Shown one piece after another: positions 1 through 7,834 of a stretch of 64,000 nt of DNA. The position numbers and the translations under genes are program-made. This stretch comes from Bradyrhizobium sp. AZCC 1721. Its GTDB lineage: Bacteria > Pseudomonadota > Alphaproteobacteria > Rhizobiales > Xanthobacteraceae. The notes beneath the pieces are model-generated. The model had not been told where the DNA came from and ran no database searches. It was given only the letters and a program-made list of their open reading frames with translations. The stretch covers positions 5,819,001 to 5,883,000 of the forward strand of contig NZ_JAZHSB010000001.1 in the NCBI RefSeq assembly GCF_036924715.1, read 5' to 3'. How positions within the stretch are numbered: position 1 is the first letter of the stretch; every line of letters starts with the position of its first letter.

Positions 1-202
1 GCAATCATCAAAATCCTCGTTCCACAAGCATCTCACGCAGGGGAACGTCTATCACGGCAATTTGCGCGAAGCAGGGCCCCGTCCCCAGAGATACCATACT
101 GATACCTCATTCAGGCGTTGTGCTTCATCCCGTTAACAGTGGATGGATTTCGCCGCACCTCAAACCGGTGTGTTTGCCGGCTGCGGCAGTGGAGATTGAT
201 TG

Positions 203-436
203 ATGGCAACGCGTGAAAAACGACTGGCGCAGTTCGACGGCAACGGGGAGCCGCCGCCGAACCTGCCGGTGGAAGTTCTTTGCGAGGATCACAGCGGAAC
301 CTATCAACTGCCGTTCGCCTGCCGATGGATCGACGGTCAATGGCGCAATGACAGGACCGGCGGCATGGTCGAGGCCACCGTGGTCGGTTGGCGACTGCCG
401 CGGCCGAGATCTGAAAACGCCGCGGAAAGGCCCTGA
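203..436 (+). CDS. Small hypothetical protein (77 aa)
   Basis: Short acidic and tryptophan-containing protein with no signal peptide or membrane segment. I do not recognise the family. The ATG at 203 is preceded by GGAG at 191-194 with suitable spacing; a TTG at 200 is in frame just upstream but is less well placed. The sequence looks like real protein (for example VEVLCEDHSGTYQLPF, then CRWIDGQWRND) rather than the Arg/Pro/Ala-rich translation of a shadow frame. It stands alone on the plus strand, facing the minus-strand cupin gene. Function unknown. Confidence 0.55.
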   Translation: MATREKRLAQFDGNGEPPPNLPVEVLCEDHSGTYQLPFACRWIDGQWRNDRTGGMVEATVVGWRLPRPRSENAAERP

Positions 437-519
437 GCCGTCGCAGATTGCGTCAAAATGCGACGGATGCGCGCGGAACTTTAAGGTTCGGAACAGCTAC
501 GGAACGAACCGCGCCCGAA

Positions 520-657
520 TCACTGATTTGGTGCCGTACGCTCCTGTTCACGGCTAGATGTCGGGCGCCATCCCAGCCGGCGCACCACATAAAGCACCAC
601 AGCAATCGGTCGCAGCCAGCGGCCGACGACAAAGGTTAATTCCTCGGCGGATGACAT
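520..657 (-). CDS. Possible 45-aa small hydrophobic protein after the cupin gene
   Basis: The ORF opens five bases after the stop codon of the cupin gene on the same strand. GGAG lies about nine bases before its ATG, overlapping the end of the cupin gene. The product starts MSSAEELTFVVGRWLRPIAV and has one short hydrophobic stretch with flanking arginines, then a polar tail ending in Asn-Gln. It could be a translationally coupled small membrane-associated protein. No family is recognised. Support is only the ribosome-binding site, the spacing and the protein-like composition, so the call is tentative. Confidence 0.35.
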   Translation of the reverse strand: MSSAEELTFVVGRWLRPIAVVLYVVRRLGWRPTSSREQERTAPNQ

Positions 658-662
658 GGCGG

Positions 663-1097
663 TCAGCTCCACGGCGTGGGCGGCGGCACCTTGTCGATCG
701 CAGGAGGGACGTCGACGGTCTTGAAGTCGGCGGGGCTGACGATCTCGAGGTACTCCATGTCCTTCGAGTAATCGTACAGGTAATGCGTGATGCCCGGCCG
801 CTGATGCACGACATCGCCGGCCTGCACCAGGGTCGACTTGTCCTCATACATGAAGCGCGCCCAGCCCTTGGTCATGATCACGATCTGGAATTCGCATTCG
901 TGCTTGTGCCAGCCGGTGCCCTCTTCAGGCGGCAAGTCGGGGTTGGCCTTGACCAGGTGGCAAATCACCTGCCCGCCGGTGGCATCGGCAATGCCGAGAT
1001 CGCGGTACAGGAAGAAGTCGCGCAGACCTCCGCCCTTGAACTCGGTATCGCCGGGTTTGACGTGCGAGAATTTACTGACGATGGCCTGCTGGTTCAT
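663..1097 (-). CDS. Cupin-domain protein (144 aa)
   Basis: Single-domain cupin. Motif 1 is visible as GTGWHKHECEF followed by a glycine (two His and a Glu as metal ligands). Motif 2 is visible as AGDVVHQRPGITH with the third His. It probably binds a divalent metal and either catalyses a small-molecule reaction or acts as a sensor; the substrate cannot be read from sequence. The frame is open for another 144 codons upstream, but the ATG at 1097 is chosen because GGAGG sits just before it and the protein then starts MNQQAIVSKFSHVKPGD, a normal cupin N-terminus. No signal peptide, so cytoplasmic. It is followed closely by a possible 45-aa ORF. Confidence 0.8.
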   Translation of the reverse strand: MNQQAIVSKFSHVKPGDTEFKGGGLRDFFLYRDLGIADATGGQVICHLVKANPDLPPEEGTGWHKHECEFQIVIMTKGWARFMYEDKSTLVQAGDVVHQRPGITHYLYDYSKDMEYLEIVSPADFKTVDVPPAIDKVPPPTPWS

Positions 1098-1398
1098 GGA
1101 AACCTCCACGGTTTTTGTTCGCGAGACCGCGAGGCAAGGCGTCCAAATTTTCGGCAGCGTCGCATCGTCGCGTTCACGGCTGCATGTTGCTATGCGAAAT
1201 CCACGCCAGTCGCGCTGCAATGCAGCGGTCGCCGGCATCGGTGTAGCGAACCGCTTGGCCGGAGGCAGAAATCCGGTTTCGGCAGCGTGCGAAAAAATGG
1301 CGAACGGGTCGGCCGCACACAGATCACGACCGATACCGGCTTGAGCAAGCCTGCCCGTTGCCTGAGCCGTCCAAACGGGCATGCCGCGCCAGGCCTGC
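1098..1398. other. Intergenic region without a recognised gene
   Basis: About 300 bases between the cupin start and the GST stop, both on the minus strand. It should hold the cupin promoter. Reading frames here translate to Arg/Ala/Pro-rich shadow sequence. No clear operator, hairpin or small ORF was seen. Confidence 0.4.
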
Positions 1399-2052
1399 CT
1401 AATATTCGACCTCGAGTTCCTCGATATCAGCCGGCTCGGCCTTGGCGGCCTCGATCCATTCCTGCATCTCTGGCATCGCCATGATGGTACTGGCGTAGGC
1501 AGCGAGGACGGGCTCGAGCTGGACGTCATAAGTCATGAAACGGGTCACGACGGGCGCGTACATGGCGTCCGCCATGGTGCGCTCGCCGAACAGGAACGGC
1601 CCGCCTGATTCCGCAAGGCATTCGCGCCAGATGGTGCAGACCCGGTCGATATCGGCCTGCGCGCGCGACCAGATCTTGAAGCCGGGGAAATAGCCCTTCA
1701 GGTTGACCGGCAGCGAGGCACGCAGGGTGGTGAAGCCGGAATGGATTTCACCGCAGATCGAGCGGCAATGGGCGCGCCGGATCCGGTCGGCCGGCAGCAG
1801 GCCAGCGCCGGGCATGGCCTCGTTGAGGTATTCCGCGATCGCCAGCGTATCCCAGATGGTGGCGCCGTCGTGGCGCAGGCACGGCACCAGGATCGACGAC
1901 GACAGCAGCAGGATTTCGGCCCGCGCCGAGGCATCGTCGGGAGCGGTGATGACCTCCTCGAATTCGAGACCTGAGAATTTCGCGAGCAGCCAGCCGCGCA
2001 GCGACCAGGACGAATAATTCTTGCTGGAGATGGTCAGTGTCGTCGTCGCCAT
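1399..2052 (-). CDS. Glutathione S-transferase family protein (217 aa)
   Basis: Soluble cytoplasmic GST. The N-terminal thioredoxin-like half starts MATTTLTISSKNYSSWSLRG, with the usual SSWS region near residues 13-16, and carries the segment SSILVPCLRHDGATIWDTLA with the cis-Pro after Val and the glutathione-contacting region. The C-terminal half is the all-helical domain containing GPFLFGERTMADAMYAP, the conserved GST N-capping-box region. Length is normal. The ATG at 2052 is chosen over an upstream start because GAGGGAAGG lies just before it. It probably conjugates glutathione to electrophiles or acts in detoxification; the substrate is unknown. No operon partner is evident. Confidence 0.88.
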   Translation of the reverse strand: MATTTLTISSKNYSSWSLRGWLLAKFSGLEFEEVITAPDDASARAEILLLSSSILVPCLRHDGATIWDTLAIAEYLNEAMPGAGLLPADRIRRAHCRSICGEIHSGFTTLRASLPVNLKGYFPGFKIWSRAQADIDRVCTIWRECLAESGGPFLFGERTMADAMYAPVVTRFMTYDVQLEPVLAAYASTIMAMPEMQEWIEAAKAEPADIEELEVEY

Positions 2053-2228
2053 ATGGCCTTCCCTCGAATCCCCAAAACGGCTTTGCCGGGCAAGGGCGGC
2101 CGACCGCGGCGCCGCCCAATGCCTGTGCGCTGGGCATTTGCGCAGCAAACCACGTGCCAGTTTTAGAGGCGGCCGGGCCCGCTGTGGCGTCGATATTGCA
2201 TGGCGTTATGGGACAGGGGCTGATGTGA

Positions 2229-3452
2229 ATGATGTCAATGATGTACCAAGCCTATCAGAACCACATGGACCTGACGTCGCCATGGCGGACCGGGGCGGCA
2301 GCGGCACTCAGATATCTCAACCTGGTGCCGCAGGGCGTCTCCGACAAATTGTTCGGCCGGCTGGCCGCTTCGCTCGAACTGATCTCGCGCTCCTCCCTCA
2401 CTTATCACCGGCCAGCCTATGGCATCGACAGGGTACTGGTCGGCAATCAGGAGCTGGAGGTAACCGAGGAAGTCACCTTCGCCACCCCATTCGGCTCGCT
2501 GCTGCACTTCAAGAAGGAGCTTGCGCCGGAGCAGCCGCGGCTGTTGCTGGTGGCGCCGATGTCCGGCCATTTCGCGACGCTATTGCGCGGTACCGTGAAG
2601 ACACTGCTGCAGGACCACGACGTCTACATCACCGACTGGCACAATCCGCGCGACATTCCGCTTCGTGTCGGCCGGTTCGGGCTCGAGGATTACACCGATC
2701 ACCTGATCACCTTCCTGGACAAGATCGGTCCGCGTGCGCACTTGGTGGCGATCTGCCAGCCGTCGGTCTCGGCGCTGGCTGCGGCTGCCGTGATGTCGGA
2801 GGATAATCACCCCGCCCGCCCAGCGACTCTGACCCTGATGGCCGGGCCGATCGACACGCGGATCCTGCCGACCAAGGTCAATGAATTCGCCAGGAGCAAG
2901 CCGATCAACTGGTTTGAAAAGAACCTGATCAATTACGTGCCGGTGCAGTGCAAGGGCGCGTTCCGAAAAGTCTATCCCGGCTTCGTGCAGCTCACCGCCT
3001 TCGTATCGATGAATTTGGAGCGCCACATCAAGCAGCACATCGACCTCGCCAATCATCTCGCCAGGGGCGAAAAGGAAAAGGCCGCGATCATCAAGACCTT
3101 CTACGACGAATATTTTGCGGTCATGGACCTGCCCGCCGAATTCTATATCGAGACTGTTCGCGACGTGTTTCAGGAGCATCTGTTGCCGCAGGGCAAACTG
3201 ATGCATCGCGGCCGGCCGGTCAGCCCGGCCGCGATCAGGCGCATGGGCCTGATGACGGTCGAGGGCGAAAAGGACGATATCTGTTCGATCGGCCAGACGC
3301 TGGCGGCACAAGACCTCTGCACCGGCGTGCGCGCCTATCGCAAGGTGCACCACATGCAGGCCGGCGTCGGCCACTACGGCGTGTTCTCCGGCAAGCGCTG
3401 GAACAACGAGATCTATCCGCTGCTGCGGGACTTTGTGCATCTGAATTCGTGA
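2229..3452 (+). CDS. phaZ: Intracellular polyhydroxyalkanoate (PHB) depolymerase
   Basis: About 407 aa, normal length for the intracellular PhaZ family. It degrades stored polyhydroxybutyrate to hydroxybutyrate oligomers at the granule surface. No signal peptide is seen, as expected for the intracellular type. The family's cysteine nucleophile is visible in HLVAICQPSVSAL at about residue 176, in place of the lipase-box serine. The C-terminal half carries MTVEGEKDDIC (Asp region) and HHMQAGVGHYGVFSGKRW (His region), completing a Cys-Asp-His triad. Several ATGs cluster at the start; AGGGG near 2214 favours 2229 or 2232. Another PHA-related gene is at 62.6-62.9 kb, so PHB metabolism is represented at both ends of the window. 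Confidence 0.93.
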   Translation: MMSMMYQAYQNHMDLTSPWRTGAAAALRYLNLVPQGVSDKLFGRLAASLELISRSSLTYHRPAYGIDRVLVGNQELEVTEEVTFATPFGSLLHFKKELAPEQPRLLLVAPMSGHFATLLRGTVKTLLQDHDVYITDWHNPRDIPLRVGRFGLEDYTDHLITFLDKIGPRAHLVAICQPSVSALAAAAVMSEDNHPARPATLTLMAGPIDTRILPTKVNEFARSKPINWFEKNLINYVPVQCKGAFRKVYPGFVQLTAFVSMNLERHIKQHIDLANHLARGEKEKAAIIKTFYDEYFAVMDLPAEFYIETVRDVFQEHLLPQGKLMHRGRPVSPAAIRRMGLMTVEGEKDDICSIGQTLAAQDLCTGVRAYRKVHHMQAGVGHYGVFSGKRWNNEIYPLLRDFVHLNS

Positions 3453-3475
3453 GGGCTGGCGCACCGCTCTCTCCA

Positions 3476-3562
3476 CGTCATTGCGAGGAGCAAAGCGACG
3501 AAGCAATCCATTGGCTCCTCGTGCGCCGAGAGATGGATTGCTTCGGTTCGCTCGCAATGACG
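3476..3562. repeat. Palindromic intergenic repeat, family A copy 1
   Basis: An 87-bp imperfect inverted repeat. It starts CGTCATTGCGAG and ends CTCGCAATGACG; inner arms are GCAATCCAT and ATGGATTGC. It lies 23 bases after the phaZ stop. The same element occurs at 15579-15664, and a half-copy is at 18632-18644. It resembles REP-like elements common in Bradyrhizobium and Rhodopseudomonas intergenic regions. It could act as a transcript-end hairpin. Confidence 0.85.
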
Positions 3563-3645
3563 GAGTGGCGGGTCTAGCCGTCCTCCCTCTCGCGCGCTAG
3601 CATTTGCCAAGGTCGACCGCTCAAGAGTCGTCCCAGGAGGATTTC

Positions 3646-4443
3646 ATGATGCGGCTTTCAAAAACACTTCGCACACTCGCGCTCGCCACTCTCAGCGCAC
3701 TCCTGCTGTCCGTCACAGCCACGGCTGCCGAGGTGCACGTGATGATCTCGGGCGGACTGTCGGCCGCCTACAAGGCGCTAGTTCCGGAATTCGAGCGCAG
3801 CACCGGCCACAAGGTACTGACGGCCTACGGGCCATCGATGGGTACGACCACGAATGCTATCCCGGTACGGCTGGAGCGAGGCGAACCGGCGGACGTCCTC
3901 ATCATGGTCGGTTATGCACTCGACGATCTCGCCAAGAAAGGCAAGGTGACTGCCGGCACCAAAGTCGATCTCGTCAAGTCGCCGATCGGGGTTGCCGTCA
4001 AGTCAGGCACGCCGAAGCCGGACATCTCTACGGCGGATGCGCTCAAGCGCGCGCTGCTTGCGGTGAAGACGGTCGCCTATTCCGACAGCGCCAGCGGCGT
4101 CTACGTCTCGACCGAGATGTTCGACAAGCTTGGCATCAAAGAAGCCATGCAGGGCAAGGCGCGAAAAATTCCGGCAACCCCGGTCGGTGAAATCGTCGCC
4201 CATGGCGAGGCTGAGATCGGCTTCCAACAGATGAGCGAATTGAAGCCCGTGGAAGGCATCGAGATCGTCGGCCCGCTGCCGGACGAGCTGCAGAAGATCA
4301 CGGTGTTTTCCGCAGGGATCGCCAGCGTCTCGAAGGAGCCCGACGCCGGCAAGGCGCTGATCAAGTTCCTCGCCTCACCCGCCGCGCGCCCCGAGATCGT
4401 CAAGAGTGGCATGGACCCGATTCCGGCGGGCGCGACGAACTAA
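3646..4443 (+). CDS. ModA-like periplasmic substrate-binding protein
   Basis: 265 aa with a clear Sec signal peptide (residues about 1-28, MMRLSKTLRTLALATLSALL, cleavage after TATAA). The mature part follows the molybdate-binding-protein type of extracellular solute-binding fold: VHVMISGGLSAAYKALVPEFE at the start, then ERGEPADVLIM, SDSASGVYVS and IVAHGEAEIGFQQMSEL. ATG at 3646 has AGGAGG directly upstream. No ModB or ModC permease or ATPase lies beside it, so it is an orphan. True molybdate binding is not established; relatives of this kind also bind other oxyanions or small acids, or serve non-transport roles. Confidence 0.8.
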   Translation: MMRLSKTLRTLALATLSALLLSVTATAAEVHVMISGGLSAAYKALVPEFERSTGHKVLTAYGPSMGTTTNAIPVRLERGEPADVLIMVGYALDDLAKKGKVTAGTKVDLVKSPIGVAVKSGTPKPDISTADALKRALLAVKTVAYSDSASGVYVSTEMFDKLGIKEAMQGKARKIPATPVGEIVAHGEAEIGFQQMSELKPVEGIEIVGPLPDELQKITVFSAGIASVSKEPDAGKALIKFLASPAARPEIVKSGMDPIPAGATN

Positions 4444-4535
4444 AGCCCCGCAGGGCCTGGACACAAAATCGCGAAAACAACCCCATGCAAAGTAGGTTTG
4501 CGCCCCCACGAAAAGCCAGACGCGGACGGGGCGCC

Positions 4536-6272
4536 CTACCGATGCCCACCGTGCTGCATGGCGAGCAGCACGATCACGGCGAGCGCCAGCACGACCGTCG
4601 TGCTCTTCCAGAACAAGAGCGGATTGCGCTCGATCAGCGGCGTCCGTGACGTCGAGAGATAGTTGGCATTGGGATGGCGCAGGTCGAACAAGAATTCCGA
4701 AAAACTGTCGTAACGCTTGTAGGGATTGGAGTGCACCGCCTTTTCCAGCGTGCCGTCGATCCATTGCGGCAACTCGCGGTCGCCATGCGACGCCGGGCGG
4801 TAGACCAGCTTGTTGAATTGCGACCTGGTCCGCGCCTTTGCGATCTGCGCGCCGTAGGGCAGTTTTCCGGTCAGCATCTGGTAGGTGATGACGCCGAGTG
4901 AAAACAGGTCCGAGCGCGTCGTCGCCGGCTCGCCGAGGAAATATTCGGGGGCGGTGTATTGCTGGGTGCCGAGAATGTCATTGCGGATGCCGGAGGGCTC
5001 GCCCTCGACGACACCAGTGATTTTCGTCGAACCGAAATCTATGATCTTCACGGTGCCCGTAGCATCGATCATGATGTTGTCGGGCCTGACGTCCTGGTGC
5101 AGCATCTCCTTGCGGTGGAAGGCGCGCAAGCCCTTGGCGATCTGCTCGACGATGCCGCGCACGGTCTCCAGGCTCGGCTTCGGATTGTCGATCATCCATT
5201 GCGTCAGCGTCTGACCGTCGATGTACTCGGTCGCGACATAGAGGAAGTTGCGCTTGCGCTGCAGCAGGCAGGGTTTCAGCACATGCGGGCTGTCGATCCG
5301 CCGCGCCACCCACTCCTCCATCATGAACCGCTTCAGGTAAGCGGGATCGTCGCGCAAGTCGATCGACGGAATCTTGATGGTGACCACCGCGTCGGTTTCA
5401 ATGTCGACGGCGAGATAGATATGGCTGCGGCTGGAGCCGTGCAGTTCGCGGACGATCCGGTAGCCGTCGAACACGGTGCGCGCCTCCAGAAGCGGCGGCA
5501 GCGGCAGTTCATGCGGCTGCGCGAACACTTCGCTGGCGGCGCCGTCGGGCACCTCATCGACGCGGACGATCTGGACGGTGAGATTGTCCTTGCTGCCAGC
5601 TTCAAAGGCCTGGTCGACAATCCCCTTCGCGGCCGCATCGAGATCGGCGCCGCCTTCGTTCACCGCCTTTGCCATGCGACGGGCGCTAAGATGCTCGTAG
5701 ACGCCGTCGGTCGCGAGAACAAAGACGTCGCCCGGCTCGAGCCGCAGCATCTGGTAGTCGATCTCGATTTGCGGATTTACGCCGAGCGCCCGGCCAAGAT
5801 AGCTCTGCTGCGACGAGATGACGATGCGGTGGTCGTTGGTCAGTTGCTCCAGCGTGTTGCCGGAGAGACGATAGATGCGGGAATCGCCGATATGAAAGAG
5901 ATGCGCCGTGGTCGACTTGATGACCATGGCGGAGAGCGTACAGACGTAACCGCGGTCCTTGTCATAGGCATACTGGCTGCGCGTCTGCGAATGCAGCCAG
6001 GAATTGGTTGCCTCCAGCACGCGCTGCGCCGAGGTGCGCACCGACCAGGATTCCGAGGTGCAGTAATAGTCGGTCAAAAACCCCTTGACCGCCGATTCCG
6101 CGGCGACCCGGCTGACCTTGCTCGTGCTGATGCCGTCGGCCAGCACGATGGAAATGCCCTTGAGGCTGAGCAGCGGCTCGTCCGGGATCAGGACGCCATG
6201 GAAATCCTGGTTGGTTTCCTTGAGGCCCTTATCGGAAAATTGTCCGACCGATATTTTCAGCTCGCGCGGCAT
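4536..6272 (-). CDS. Bifunctional PP2C-type phosphatase / Ser-Thr protein kinase, membrane-anchored
   Basis: 578 aa. Residues 1 to about 250 form a PP2C/PPM phosphatase: NQDFHG, VLADGIS, FHIGDSRIY, FVLATDGVYEHL and GSKDNLTVQIV supply the metal-binding Asp residues. Residues about 270-535 form a eukaryotic-like kinase: VVTIKI has the ATP-binding Lys, HQDVRPDN is the catalytic loop (HQD in place of HRD), IIDFG is the metal-binding DFG, and TAPEY is the APE motif. One hydrophobic segment near the C-terminus (VVLALAVIVLLA) would anchor it to the inner membrane with both catalytic domains cytoplasmic. It lies downstream of the formate/nitrite transporter gene on the same strand, 62 bases away with a hairpin between. 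Control of that transporter is a possibility, not shown. Confidence 0.9.
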   Translation of the reverse strand: MPRELKISVGQFSDKGLKETNQDFHGVLIPDEPLLSLKGISIVLADGISTSKVSRVAAESAVKGFLTDYYCTSESWSVRTSAQRVLEATNSWLHSQTRSQYAYDKDRGYVCTLSAMVIKSTTAHLFHIGDSRIYRLSGNTLEQLTNDHRIVISSQQSYLGRALGVNPQIEIDYQMLRLEPGDVFVLATDGVYEHLSARRMAKAVNEGGADLDAAAKGIVDQAFEAGSKDNLTVQIVRVDEVPDGAASEVFAQPHELPLPPLLEARTVFDGYRIVRELHGSSRSHIYLAVDIETDAVVTIKIPSIDLRDDPAYLKRFMMEEWVARRIDSPHVLKPCLLQRKRNFLYVATEYIDGQTLTQWMIDNPKPSLETVRGIVEQIAKGLRAFHRKEMLHQDVRPDNIMIDATGTVKIIDFGSTKITGVVEGEPSGIRNDILGTQQYTAPEYFLGEPATTRSDLFSLGVITYQMLTGKLPYGAQIAKARTRSQFNKLVYRPASHGDRELPQWIDGTLEKAVHSNPYKRYDSFSEFLFDLRHPNANYLSTSRTPLIERNPLLFWKSTTVVLALAVIVLLAMQHGGHR

Positions 6273-6289
6273 TCCCGGCTTTCACGACA

Positions 6290-6321
6290 ATGGGCCTCTC
6301 CCGTTACGAGGAGAGGCCCAT
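6290..6321 (-). terminator. Strong hairpin between transporter and kinase-phosphatase genes
   Basis: Perfect 12-bp stem, ATGGGCCTCTCC and GGAGAGGCCCAT, with an 8-base loop. It lies 13 bases past the stop of the minus-strand transporter gene. There is no good T-tract on the minus strand, so it may be a weak terminator, a processing site or a 3'-end stabiliser that lowers expression of the downstream gene. Confidence 0.55.
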
Positions 6322-6334
6322 CCTCGTCTTAAGA

Positions 6335-7186
6335 TCAAGCGGCAATGCGCGAGGACGGCCGCGAAGATGCCGCAGCCGACGCGCTACGCGACGGGCCGGT
6401 CTTCACGTGAGTGGCGTAAAGTGTCAGCCCGGTGAAAGCGAGACCACCAACGAGGTTGCCGACCACGGTCGGGATCTCGTTCCAGACGATGTAGTCCCAC
6501 CAGGTGAACTTGCCGCCGAGCAGCAGGCCCGACGGGAACAGGAACATGTTCACGATGGAATGCTCGAAGGTCATGAAGAAGAACAGCATGATCGGCATCC
6601 ACATCGCGATCACCTTGCCGCTGACGTGGGTGGAAATCATCGCGCCGACGACGCCGGCCGAGACCATCCAGTTGCAGAGCATGCCGCGGATGAACAGCGT
6701 CAGCATGCCGGCCGCGCCATGGTTGGCATAGCCGACGGTGCGGCTCTCGCCGATCGTGCCGATCACCTGTCCGACCTTGTCCGGCGGCTGCGACCAGCCG
6801 AAGGTGAACACGATCGCCATCATCACGGCGACCGTGAAGGCGCCGGCAAAATTGCCGATGAAGACGAGGCCCCAGTTGCGCAGCACGCCGCCGAGCGTCA
6901 CGCCAGGGCGCTTGTCGATCAGCGCCAACGGCGCCAGCACGAACACGCCGGTGAGCAGGTCGAAGCCGAGCAGATACAGCATGCAGAAGCCGACCGGAAA
7001 CAGCGCGGCGCCGACGATCGGCACGCCGGTCTGCACGTTGATGGTGATCGCAAACGCCGCGGCAAGCGCAAGGATCGCTCCGGCCATGTAGGCGCGGATG
7101 ACCGTATCGCGCGTCGACATGAAGATCTTGGATTCTCCGGCGTCGACCATCTTGGTCACGAATTCCGAAGGCGCGAGATAGGCCAT
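6335..7186 (-). CDS. Formate/nitrite transporter (FNT) family channel
   Basis: 283 aa integral membrane protein of the FocA/NirC family. It has the expected six hydrophobic segments and the family signature regions, including IRAYMAGAILALAAAFA near the N-terminus, and ML-FIRGMLCNWMV and FEHSIVNMFLFPSGLL further on. Family members are pentameric channels for formate, nitrite or hydrosulfide; which one applies here cannot be told. The ATG at 7186 is preceded by AAAGGGGAAC and gives the normal MAYLAPSEFV start; the extension upstream is not needed. The C-terminal tail is Ser/Ala-rich. It is followed by the kinase-phosphatase fusion gene, so phosphorylation-linked control of transport is an open idea. 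Confidence 0.9.
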   Translation of the reverse strand: MAYLAPSEFVTKMVDAGESKIFMSTRDTVIRAYMAGAILALAAAFAITINVQTGVPIVGAALFPVGFCMLYLLGFDLLTGVFVLAPLALIDKRPGVTLGGVLRNWGLVFIGNFAGAFTVAVMMAIVFTFGWSQPPDKVGQVIGTIGESRTVGYANHGAAGMLTLFIRGMLCNWMVSAGVVGAMISTHVSGKVIAMWMPIMLFFFMTFEHSIVNMFLFPSGLLLGGKFTWWDYIVWNEIPTVVGNLVGGLAFTGLTLYATHVKTGPSRSASAAASSRPSSRIAA

Positions 7187-7834
7187 TCCAGTTCCCCTTT
7201 CGAGACAACGTTGAAGCGCGCCGGATGCTGCGCAGCCGTGCACCGATTGAATGAAAAATCTTGCCGTCCTCGTGCGCGACAGATCCCGCGCCGCCTTTGA
7301 ACGGCACAGAACGACGCAGGTCACGCCCGATCAGGAACGGAGGATGCGCGAGCTATCGTGAGGTGGTCCCGAAGACTGCTCGAAGCGCCTCACGCGAGGC
7401 CGCTTGATCCCAACGCCTTCAGCCAACGCTGGCCTTGGCAATCCGAACGGACGGCAGTCGTCATTGACTGAGACAGGATTAAGCAATCGATGTGCCAACC
7501 CGAAATCGAGCCGCAGGCTCAAAAAGGCGCGTATTTCTACGTGGTTATGGCCCTATCGCGCGGTGCCCGGAGAGGAACTGCTGCCTTGTATTTGTGCAGT
7601 TGCACATATGTTAGCGCCTGCTGTGCAGCGCCTCGTCGTGCCGAAGCGCGCGTAGCACGGCGCTGAATCCGCAAACTCGCTGTCGTCCCGGACAAGCGAG
7701 CACGGCGAGCGCCGATCCGGGACCCATAGCCACAGGACAAAGTTTTGCGAACGCTGGCGCCCCTGCATCTTCCAACAACTCAATCCTGTGGCTATGGGTC
7801 CCTGCGTTCGCAGGGACGACAGCGGAGCAAGCTT
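7187..7834. other. 648-bp intergenic region with a palindromic repeat
   Basis: Lies between the transporter start and the stop of the next minus-strand gene. The first 490 bases should contain the transporter promoter; no convincing FNR/FixK-type palindrome was found and no protein-like ORF is seen. The last 140 bases are the repeat at 7682-7820. Confidence 0.5.
7682..7820. repeat. Palindromic intergenic repeat, family B
   Basis: Long imperfect inverted repeat. Outer ends are GTCGTCCC and GGGACGAC. The inner arms at 7719-7737 and 7784-7802 are a perfect 19-base match (GGGACCCATAGCCACAGGA and its complement). It sits just after the stop of the minus-strand binding-protein gene. Elements of this kind are widespread in Bradyrhizobium intergenic DNA. 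Confidence 0.8.

Noticed and set aside
4959-6332. 457-codon plus-strand frame opposite the kinase-phosphatase gene
   Set aside because: The minus-strand protein has full catalytic motifs; this frame is an antisense shadow without recognisable domains.
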